DNA of 64,000 nucleotides, from assembly GCA_040255405.1 (NCBI GenBank), contig JBDZUX010000012.1, forward strand, positions 4,687 through 68,686, read 5' to 3'. This DNA comes from 66-474 sp040255405 (lineage in GTDB: Bacteria > Pseudomonadota > Gammaproteobacteria > Xanthomonadales > Rhodanobacteraceae). The notes under the pieces were generated by a model. The model was given only the letters and a program-made list of their open reading frames with translations. It was not told the origin of the DNA and made no database searches. The translations under genes and the position numbers were made by a program. Below, one piece after another: positions 43,673 through 51,099 of this stretch. Position 1 is the stretch's first letter, and each line of letters begins with the position of its first letter.

Positions 43673-44577
43673 GCCGCGACACCTCGCCAGTGGGCCAGGC
43701 TTGTGCCCGTGATCGATTCCAGCAGCCGGATGTCGGGCGTGAAGTGCGCGCGCATTTCATCCATCAGCGCCGGGGCGATCGCCTGTTTTCCGCGCACGAA
43801 GTTGACATTGCGCAGCACGTCCAGCACGCCGAGACGCTGGATGCCCGCGCGCCGCTTGGCGTACATCGCGGCGCGGACCAGCGGCTTCGGCGTCTTCTGC
43901 GTGAACTCGGCCAGCGACTGCCAGCGCGCATGGCGGCGTGGATTCACCAGCGGGAACTCGCCGCGGCCGTCGTGCTCGACGCCGAGGAATCCCAGCACCT
44001 CGCGGTAGATGCGCGCCGGGTCCCTGGCGAAATCGTCATAGAACCACCAGCGCACCTGCGATTCGGGAAACACCTGCAGCAATCGCTGCAGTTGCAGGCC
44101 GAGCAGCGGCAAGGTGTCGTACAGCAGGATCTTGTGGTCGCGTCCGCGCGGCGGCACCTTGCGGCCGGCGCGCCGCTCGGCGCACAACGCCCAGGCATCG
44201 GCGAAATCGACGATGTTTTCGTCGCGCGAGCGCAGCGCCTGCGCGTGCATGGATACCGCGAGGTCGACCGGATTGCGCAACATCACGATCAGCTTCGCCG
44301 AGGGCAGCGTGCGCCGGATCTCGGCGATCGCGGAATCGGAGTACATGTAGAAGATCGAGGCCTCGCCGATGGCAAGGTGCCGGTCCGTGGCGCCGGCAAA
44401 CAGCGCCGCGTAGTCGTTCCACGTCGACACGTAACGGTGCTCGGGGAGGTCCGATGCGAAATAACCCGGCTCCTTGGGCGTGCACATGAAGATGCGCGGG
44501 TGTTGGCGCAGGTACGTGGCCAGCGCGGTGGTGCCGCACTTGGGTGCACCCGCGAGGATGAAATTCGGCGCGGTCAT
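43669..44577 (-). CDS. PAPS-dependent sulfotransferase family protein
   Basis: A 302 aa protein with the 5'-phosphosulfate-binding loop GAPKCGTTALATYL near residue 10 and the 3'-phosphate-binding region VMLRNPVDLAVSMHAQA near residue 95. WFYDDFARDP and VLGFLGVEHDG lie further on. These are hallmarks of carbohydrate sulfotransferases, which move sulfate from PAPS to a hydroxyl. Within the polysaccharide operon it suggests a sulfated unit, which is uncommon. The ATG at 44577 overlaps the flippase stop by 4 bp. In-frame sequence further upstream is not coding. Confidence 0.9.
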   Translation of the reverse strand: MTAPNFILAGAPKCGTTALATYLRQHPRIFMCTPKEPGYFASDLPEHRYVSTWNDYAALFAGATDRHLAIGEASIFYMYSDSAIAEIRRTLPSAKLIVMLRNPVDLAVSMHAQALRSRDENIVDFADAWALCAERRAGRKVPPRGRDHKILLYDTLPLLGLQLQRLLQVFPESQVRWWFYDDFARDPARIYREVLGFLGVEHDGRGEFPLVNPRRHARWQSLAEFTQKTPKPLVRAAMYAKRRAGIQRLGVLDVLRNVNFVRGKQAIAPALMDEMRAHFTPDIRLLESITGTSLAHWRGVAA

Positions 44578-45944
44578 GATTTCCCCGGCAGTGGCAGGAC
44601 GGTCGGATTGACGTCGAGTCGCGAGCGCACGAACAGCAGCCCGGACAGGTTCCACGCCACGATGCCCGCGGCGGATGCGATCGCGGCGCCGACCAGTCCG
44701 AACAGTGGAATCAGCGCAACGCTCAGCACGATGTTCAGCGTGGCCGCGAGCGCCATGAACCACGAGGCTTGGCGTTCGTAGCGCGTCATCGTCATCAGGA
44801 ATCCGACCGGCCCGGCTGCGGCGCTGATGCATTGCCCGGCGAGGATGATCAGCAATGGAATGAACGCGGCTTCCGCGAAGCCCTTGCCGAACAACCCGAG
44901 TACCCAGTAGCCGGCGACCGCGATGCCGATGCCGACCGTGACCGTCACCACGAACGTCAATTTGGCCGCGTGGTGCACCAGCTTCGCCATGGTGGCGTGG
45001 TCTTCGACGGCGTAGCTTTCCGCGATCATCGGCGCGAGGATGGTGTTGACCGCGGTCAGGCCGTACGCCGCGATCGCCGCCAGCCGCACCGCCGCGTAGT
45101 ACGGGCCGACTTCGTCGGCACCGGCAAACCCGCCGAGGATCAACACATCCACGCGGTTGGAGACAATCCCGATGGCCGCGAGCAGGAACAACTGGCGACC
45201 CAGCTTGAACCACGCTCGCGAGTCATAACTTGGCTTGACACGTTTCGCCGCCGCCGGCCATCCCCGTGACAGCTGCCATTCCGAACAGCCGACCGCCGCC
45301 AGCGCCGCGATAACGTTCGCCAGCATGATGTCCCGCGCGGTAAGGCGCAGGCCCAGCGGCAACGCGAGCGCCAGCACCAAGGCAATGAAGAACACCGGCC
45401 GCACCAGGCTGTTGTACGCGCCCGCGCTCACCGCCCGCTTGTAGCCGCGAAAGAATCCGCCGTTCAATCCGAGCTGCGCCAGCAACGGCAGCAACAGGAA
45501 ACCCGCCAGCATCGTCTGCAGCGTCGCGTTGCCCATCCGGTTGCGCAACGCGAACACCACCGCCGCGCCGACCAGCATGATCACCACGCTGCCCGCCAGC
45601 ACGATCCCGCTGGCGCCACGGCGCAGGCCGCGCAGCGTGTCCCATTCCTTGCGGTGCAGGTAGACCGGCACGAAGCGCACCACGCTGCTGCTCTGGCCGA
45701 GCAACGCCAGCACCACCAGCACGCTCACCCACGACATCGCGTACGCGTAAATGCCGTATTGCGATTTGCCGACCAGCCGTGCCAGCAGCACGTTGACGAT
45801 CAGGCTGAAGCCCGCGCCGCCCACCTGCACCAGCAAGGCGCCGGAGGCGCCGCGGCGGAGCAGGCGCGCGGCTGCGGCGAAGTCGACCGTCGCGCGGCCG
45901 GCGTCGCCCAGCGGGCGGGAAGCCTCGGACGCTTCAACCGACAT
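44574..45944 (-). CDS. wzx: Oligosaccharide flippase (Wzx, MATE/MVF-like superfamily)
   Basis: A 456 aa protein with about 12-14 membrane helices. It begins LLRRGASGALLVQVGGAGFSL, the typical first helix, and has ANVIAALAAVG and the second-half repeat ILAGQCISAAAGPVGFLM. Such proteins flip the undecaprenyl-linked repeat unit to the periplasm. It lies between the Wzc-like kinase and the sulfotransferase. Confidence 0.92.
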   Translation of the reverse strand: MSVEASEASRPLGDAGRATVDFAAAARLLRRGASGALLVQVGGAGFSLIVNVLLARLVGKSQYGIYAYAMSWVSVLVVLALLGQSSSVVRFVPVYLHRKEWDTLRGLRRGASGIVLAGSVVIMLVGAAVVFALRNRMGNATLQTMLAGFLLLPLLAQLGLNGGFFRGYKRAVSAGAYNSLVRPVFFIALVLALALPLGLRLTARDIMLANVIAALAAVGCSEWQLSRGWPAAAKRVKPSYDSRAWFKLGRQLFLLAAIGIVSNRVDVLILGGFAGADEVGPYYAAVRLAAIAAYGLTAVNTILAPMIAESYAVEDHATMAKLVHHAAKLTFVVTVTVGIGIAVAGYWVLGLFGKGFAEAAFIPLLIILAGQCISAAAGPVGFLMTMTRYERQASWFMALAATLNIVLSVALIPLFGLVGAAIASAAGIVAWNLSGLLFVRSRLDVNPTVLPLPGKS

Positions 45945-45995
45945 CGTCCTGCCTCCACCCCCGCGGGGCAGGCGTGTCTATGATTGCGGTGCGGA

Positions 45996-48263
45996 TCATT
46001 CGGCCAGTCCATCCGCGTGGTAACCGTAGGCGTTGAAGCCGCCGCTGCGTCGCTCCATGCCGTTGAACACGACACCCTTGATCTCGACGCCGCTCTGGCG
46101 GAAGCGCTGCATCGCCATTTCGACTTCGCGCGACTGGTTGAGGCCGAAGCGCACCACCAGCAGGCTGGTGCCGACGTGGTGGCCGATGATGGTGGCGTCG
46201 GTCACCGAAAGGATCGGCGGACTGTCGATCACGATCAGGTCGTAGCGCGGCGAAACTGCGTGCAGCAGCGCCGCAAAGCCCGGACGCATCAGCAATTCGG
46301 AAGGATTGGACGGCTTGCGGCCGGCCGGGATGAAGTGCAGGTTTTCCACGTCCTCGACCGAGCGGATCGCCTCTTCAAGGATGATCCGGTCGGCCAGCAA
46401 CTCCGACAGGCCGTTGTCCGGACGGCCGCCGAGGATCGTGTGCAGCTTGCCGTCGCGCATGTTGGCGTCGATGAGCAACACCCGTTGTCCGGCCTGTGCG
46501 TTGATCGCCGCAAGGTTGGCGGAAACGAACGTCTTGCCGGCGTTCGGACTGGAGCCACAAATCATGATGCGGTTGTTGGCGGCATCCGGTGCGGTGAAGT
46601 ACAGGCTGGTGCGCAGGCTGCGCAAGGCTTCGGCGGCAAGGTCCTCGGGCGCCGCCAGCGCCAGCAGGCGTTGCCGTCGCCGCGAGAACAGGCGCGGCCG
46701 GTCGTGTTCGGAAAGGGCAAGTTGCTGCTCGCTCAGGGGAATCGCCGTGTACACCGGCAGGCCGAGCTGTTCGATCTCCGCCGGGTCTTCCACGCCGCGC
46801 TTCATGAACTGGCGCAGGAACACGAAGGCCAGCGCCAGCACCGCACCCGCCACGGTGCTTCCCGCCACGGTCATCATTTTCTTCGGCTTCGCGGGACTCG
46901 TGATGTCCACGGTCGGTTCGTCCACGATGCGTGCCGTGCCGACGGCGCCCGCCTGCGAGATTTGGAGTTGCTGTTCTTCGTTGAGCAGGCCGTTGTAGGT
47001 CGTGTTCAGCACCTGCACGTTGCCGTTCAGCCGCAGCAACTGGCGCTGCGTGTCGGGCAAGGTGCTCATCTGCTTCTGCATGGCCGACTTGCGGGCCTGC
47101 AACATGCCGATCTGGTTCACGATGGCCTTGTAGGCCGGATGTTGCGGCGTGTACAGGCGGGCCGCTTCCAGCCGCTGCGTTTCGAGTTGGCGCAGGTTGC
47201 TGTCGATGTCGTCGAGCTGCGTCAGCATGCTTTGGGTCTGCATCGGCACGTTCACCGAATGCGCCTTCAACTGGTATGCGTTCAGCGCGGCCTGCGCGTC
47301 TTCCAGCCGATTCTTCACGATCGGCAACTGCTGCTTGATGAACTTCAGGCTGTTCGAGGACTGCGCCGAATTGCGTCCGACGTTTTGTGCAAGGAACGCC
47401 TGGGTGACGTAATCGAGGACCTGCACCGCCAGATGCGGACTGACGCTGTTGAGCGACAGTTCGATCACGTTGGAGTTCTGTTGTGCGGGACGGGCGTTGA
47501 TCGAGCCCTGGAGACCTGCAACGGTCGAGGCTTCGTTGTTGCGCGTGACGCTGAAGTGCGTGCCCGGATTGGCGTCCAGCCTGGTGACGTGCATCGTGAT
47601 GCCGTCGTGCTGCACCGTCTGTCCGACATGGCCCTGCAACAGCACCTTGCCGTCCATGAAGGGAATCAGGCTGTCGCCGCGCAACGTGTAGGCGCCGTCC
47701 TTGCCCGCGACCAGCTTCAACGTCTGGCCGAGCAGGCTGTCGGGCACGTCGAGCCGGTCCACGTCGAGCCGCGACCCGCCCCAGTCGTATCGGCCCAGGC
47801 CGGGCCACGCATCCGCCACCGCGCCGGGCCTGGCGGGCGTGTAGAACTGCGCGGCTAGGCTCCCGATCAACGGCACGCGATCGGGTGAGACCACGATATT
47901 GAGATTGAGCGCATCCACCGCACTCTTGACCACCGAATAGGACGTCAGGATCGACACCGCGTCGGTGGACGCGGGGTCGGATGCGCCCACCGCTTGTTCG
48001 ACGGCGGTGATGCCGGGCAGGGTCGGCGCCTGCTCGACCTGCAACAGGGCCGTTGCCTGATAGACCGGCCTGGTCAGCAACACGTAAGCCAACCCGGCCA
48101 GGAAGAAGACCGCGGTTACCGTGAGGATCAACCGTTTGTTGTCGATCAGCGTCCCGAGCAGTGCACGCAGATCGATGTCGTCTCCGCCGCCTTGTTCCAG
48201 CGGCAGCGTACGCGTGTCGATGAAGGCCGGGTGCGAGTATTCAAGTCGTTGTGTGGGCGTCAT
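45996..48263 (-). CDS. wzc: Polysaccharide co-polymerase with BY-kinase domain (Wzc/GumC-like)
   Basis: A 755 aa inner-membrane protein that sets chain length and couples polymerisation to export. The Wzz domain has two membrane helices (about residues 44-63 and 465-484) around a large periplasmic coiled-coil region. The cytoplasmic kinase domain has Walker A GSSPNAGKT (570-578), Walker A' VLLIDANMRDG and Walker B LIVIDSPP. The tail holds only two tyrosines (746 and 748), fewer than the usual cluster. AGGAGG lies 6 bases before the ATG, suggesting strong expression. It is first gene of the minus-strand operon. Confidence 0.94.
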   Translation of the reverse strand: MTPTQRLEYSHPAFIDTRTLPLEQGGGDDIDLRALLGTLIDNKRLILTVTAVFFLAGLAYVLLTRPVYQATALLQVEQAPTLPGITAVEQAVGASDPASTDAVSILTSYSVVKSAVDALNLNIVVSPDRVPLIGSLAAQFYTPARPGAVADAWPGLGRYDWGGSRLDVDRLDVPDSLLGQTLKLVAGKDGAYTLRGDSLIPFMDGKVLLQGHVGQTVQHDGITMHVTRLDANPGTHFSVTRNNEASTVAGLQGSINARPAQQNSNVIELSLNSVSPHLAVQVLDYVTQAFLAQNVGRNSAQSSNSLKFIKQQLPIVKNRLEDAQAALNAYQLKAHSVNVPMQTQSMLTQLDDIDSNLRQLETQRLEAARLYTPQHPAYKAIVNQIGMLQARKSAMQKQMSTLPDTQRQLLRLNGNVQVLNTTYNGLLNEEQQLQISQAGAVGTARIVDEPTVDITSPAKPKKMMTVAGSTVAGAVLALAFVFLRQFMKRGVEDPAEIEQLGLPVYTAIPLSEQQLALSEHDRPRLFSRRRQRLLALAAPEDLAAEALRSLRTSLYFTAPDAANNRIMICGSSPNAGKTFVSANLAAINAQAGQRVLLIDANMRDGKLHTILGGRPDNGLSELLADRIILEEAIRSVEDVENLHFIPAGRKPSNPSELLMRPGFAALLHAVSPRYDLIVIDSPPILSVTDATIIGHHVGTSLLVVRFGLNQSREVEMAMQRFRQSGVEIKGVVFNGMERRSGGFNAYGYHADGLAE

Positions 48264-48990
48264 TGCAGTCCTCCTGACCCGCCCGGGCCGCCTGAGGGAA
48301 AGGCGGCATGCGTCTCCATGGCCGGAACGGCAAGCCGCGAGCGGGCCTGCCGGCTTCGTTCAAGCGCGTTCCGGACATGCGTTTGCGAATTCATCCTGTC
48401 ATCGCTCCGTCAAGCTTTGCCGCCGGTTCCGGCACATCCGCCGCACCGCTCGGGTGCCGCGTCACCAGGTCGTGGCGCAAACGGCGGCAACGACGTGTGG
48501 CTCGTGCACGGCGTTCGCCGGTGAGTTCGAATCTTCGATTCTTGCAACGACGTGCTGAACCAAACCATCACCACTCGGGAACGCGTACCGCATCATCCAC
48601 GCATTCACGAAACAGACAGCCCCATATTCGTCATCAAAATGCGCGCGCATACAAAAGCTTGTCCGGTCCATTCAGCTTTTATTGCCGCGCATTCGCAAAA
48701 ACAAATGACGTTTCATTCAGCGTCATGTTCTGGACACAACCGGATCAGCATGGCCTACTGTGGTTCGGCGTCGCGGCGGGATGCAGCGCATCCGAACGCG
48801 ATCCGGCGCGCAAACCGTGGCATGTGGTGGCGTTGCCCAGGCCCCTTCCGCGATCGTGATGCCCGTCGTTGCAGCACCGCCCCAGCGACGGACCGGCAGT
48901 TCCGATGCGCGCGCGTGTTTCGCGCCTGGTCGCGGATCGTCCCGGTTGCGCGCAGCGTGTTCCCGTACACACCTCACAAGGCGAATCGAC
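48264..48990. other. Divergent regulatory region of the polysaccharide locus
   Basis: 727 bp between the Wzc-like gene (minus) and the Wza-like gene (plus). The middle (about 48550-48760) is markedly AT-richer than the flanks and is the likely promoter area. A small dyad GAATC-ttc-GATTC lies at 48529-48541. No reading frame here looks coding. Neither a confident sigma70 pair nor a sigma54 site was found; the region is long enough for several regulator sites. Confidence 0.5.
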
Positions 48991-50154
48991 ATGGACTTTC
49001 CGCAACGGGTTTTCGAAGGAATGGTTCCCCGCGTGCAAGCAGGGCGTGGGCTGGGTGCGGCGCGCAACGTCGCGTGGTGCGTGCTGGCGATGCTGGCGTG
49101 CCTGGCGATGGCGGGCTGCGTGCCCGGCCAGACCGCTTCGCTGGACGTACGGGCCGCGGACACGAATCCTGATTACGTCCACCTGGTTCCGATCACGCCG
49201 CAGGTGATCGCCCAGGAAGATACGGCCAATGCGCCGGAGGCCGTTCCGCCCGCGCTGCTCGGCTATCAACCACAGGCGTACCAGATCGGTCCGGGAGACA
49301 CCCTGTACATCACGGTGTGGAACCATCCGGAACTCACTTCGCCGGCAGGCAACCAGAACCAGGCGGCGGCCAATGGCCGGGTGGTGCAGGCCGACGGATC
49401 GATCTATTACCCGTTTGCCGGCAAGGTGCAGGCGGCCGGCAAGACCATCGAGCAGTTGCGGCAGGTCCTCGCGAGCCAGTTGAGTACCTATCTGAAGAAA
49501 CCGCAGGTCGACGTCAGCGTGATCAGCTATGCGAGCCAGCGCGTGGTGCTGGAGGGCGCATTCACCAAGACGGGACCCCAACCGATCGCGGGCGTGCCGC
49601 TGACACTGGGCGAGGCGATGGGGAAGGCGATCGTGGACAACCCCAACGCCAATCTTTCCGACGTGGTGTTGACGCGCGATGGTCACGCCTACCACCTCGA
49701 CGTCGATCGCATGGAACGCAATGGCCAGGCCAAGGAGATCTACCTCAAGGGCGGCGATCGCATCTTCCTGCCCTATAACGACCACCAGCAGGTCTACGTG
49801 ATGGGCGAAGTCAACCGCCCGCGCGTGGTGCGTTTCAGTTCGGCCGACATCTCGCTGACCGAAGCGATCGGCGCGGCCGGGGGCCTGAACCAGGTAACCT
49901 CCAAAGGCAAGATCTACGTGATCCGCAACACCTCGCATCCGGGCGATGCCAAGGCGACGGTCTACGAACTGGATGCGAAGTCGGCGGTGGCGCTTGCGCT
50001 GGGCAGCCAGTTCGAAGTGCAGCCGGGCGACGTGGTCTTCGCGTCGGCGGCCGGCATCACGCGCTGGAATCGTTTCCTGAGCCAGTTGTTGCCGATCACC
50101 AGCGCGATCAATTCGACCGCCGCGGCGCAGTACTACATCCAGCGCAATCCGTGA
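48991..50154 (+). CDS. wza: Outer-membrane polysaccharide export lipoprotein (Wza/GumB-like)
   Basis: A 387 aa lipoprotein forming the export channel for the polymer. The lipobox is LAMAGC (cysteine 43) after a long N-terminal segment. The polysaccharide export domain begins YQIGPGDTLYITVWNHPEL. SLBB-like repeats follow (VVLEGAFTKTGPQPI, VYVMGEVNRPRVV). The C-terminal part is predicted to cross the outer membrane. The ATG at 48991 has AAGG 9 bases upstream. It is transcribed away from the Wzc-like gene, though their products act together. Confidence 0.94.
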   Translation: MDFPQRVFEGMVPRVQAGRGLGAARNVAWCVLAMLACLAMAGCVPGQTASLDVRAADTNPDYVHLVPITPQVIAQEDTANAPEAVPPALLGYQPQAYQIGPGDTLYITVWNHPELTSPAGNQNQAAANGRVVQADGSIYYPFAGKVQAAGKTIEQLRQVLASQLSTYLKKPQVDVSVISYASQRVVLEGAFTKTGPQPIAGVPLTLGEAMGKAIVDNPNANLSDVVLTRDGHAYHLDVDRMERNGQAKEIYLKGGDRIFLPYNDHQQVYVMGEVNRPRVVRFSSADISLTEAIGAAGGLNQVTSKGKIYVIRNTSHPGDAKATVYELDAKSAVALALGSQFEVQPGDVVFASAAGITRWNRFLSQLLPITSAINSTAAAQYYIQRNP

Positions 50155-50215
50155 TGGTCCTGCACCGGATCTTGCGCCGGGTCACGTGCAGGCCCGGCAG
50201 GAGGCTCCGCATCGG

Positions 50216-50246
50216 TTGACCTTGCCCATGGGGCAGGCCCTAATCT
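50216..50246 (+). promoter_or_regulatory. MerR-type promoter-operator with 19-bp spacer
   Basis: TTGACC (50216-50221) and TAATCT (50241-50246) are separated by 19 bp, the overlong spacing typical of promoters that MerR regulators twist into activity. A near-perfect dyad centred on TGCCC-ATG-GGGCA (50223-50235) fills the spacer. The transcript would begin only a few bases before the ATG at 50256, so autoregulation and a nearly leaderless mRNA are likely. Confidence 0.7.
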
Positions 50247-50255
50247 TCGCAACCG

Positions 50256-51065
50256 ATGTCGAAGCCATCTGCCCCCGCGAAGTTCCTGCGCATCGGCCAG
50301 CTCGCCGCCCGCAGCGGCGTTTCGGCCAAGGCCCTGCGCCTGTACGAAGCCCGCGGCCTGCTGCGTCCGGATTTGCATTCCGAAAGCGGCTACCGCCTGT
50401 ACGGCGCGCCCGCGCTCGCCCGCCTCAGCGAGATCGGCGTGTTGAAGCGCGCCGGCTTCACGCTGGCCGAGATCGGCAAGTTGCTCGAACGCAAAGGCTC
50501 GGCCGGGGCGCTGGTCGGGTTGCGCATCCTCGCCTTGCGGCGCGAAGTCCACGCCAAATCGCGGGCGCTGGCCGCGCTGGAGCGCGCATGGTGCGGGCTG
50601 GACTCGGCATCCAGTGATATCGACCAACTACTGGAGTACATCATGACGAACGAGAAACTGGACATGCACTTCGGCAAAGCCGAAATGGCGGAATTCAAGC
50701 GTCGTGCCGAGACGCTGGGCAAGCACTTCACGCCCGGGGAGCGCGAACGGATGCGCCGGCACGCCGAGGAACTCGGTGAATCGCGTGTGCAGCAAGCGAA
50801 TGTTGCCTGGCCCAGGCTGATCGCCGAGGTACGCACCGCGATGGATACCGGCATTCCGCCTGGTGACCCGGCCGGCCAGGACATGGGCCGCCGTTGGCAC
50901 GCCCTGATCCAGGCCTTCACGGGCGGCGACGCGGCGATCGGCCGCCGGATGAAGGAAGCCTATGACCGGGAGCCGCAGGTGATGGCCGCGCAGGGCATGG
51001 ACCACGCGATGTTCGCCTACATCCGCGAGGCGATGCAGGCGGCGGGGCTGGTGTTGCCCGCGTGA
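50256..51065 (+). CDS. MerR family regulator with TipA-like C-terminal domain
   Basis: A 269 aa regulator. The N-terminal winged helix (residues 10-80) reads FLRIGQLAARSGVSAKALRL and then YEARGLLRPDLHSESGYRLY, with a coiled dimerisation helix to about 125. The C-terminal part (about 130-265) has the mostly helical TipAS look (RWHALIQAFTGGDAAIGRRM, MDHAMFAYIREAM), a domain that binds drugs or other ligands. It likely senses a small molecule. Its own promoter has the MerR architecture. No effector gene is directly adjacent in the same direction. Confidence 0.88.
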   Translation: MSKPSAPAKFLRIGQLAARSGVSAKALRLYEARGLLRPDLHSESGYRLYGAPALARLSEIGVLKRAGFTLAEIGKLLERKGSAGALVGLRILALRREVHAKSRALAALERAWCGLDSASSDIDQLLEYIMTNEKLDMHFGKAEMAEFKRRAETLGKHFTPGERERMRRHAEELGESRVQQANVAWPRLIAEVRTAMDTGIPPGDPAGQDMGRRWHALIQAFTGGDAAIGRRMKEAYDREPQVMAAQGMDHAMFAYIREAMQAAGLVLPA

Positions 51066-51099
51066 AACCGACGGGCGTCGCGAGACGCCCCGTCTTGCG

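Noticed and set aside
44578..45213. N-terminal extension of the sulfotransferase
   Set aside because: It lies inside the flippase gene, and the PAPS-binding loop follows the ATG at 44577 as in relatives.
48811..48840. Possible sigma54 promoter (TGGCAT followed by TTGC) before the Wza-like gene
   Set aside because: The spacing between the -24-like and -12-like elements is about 10 bases, too long for sigma54.
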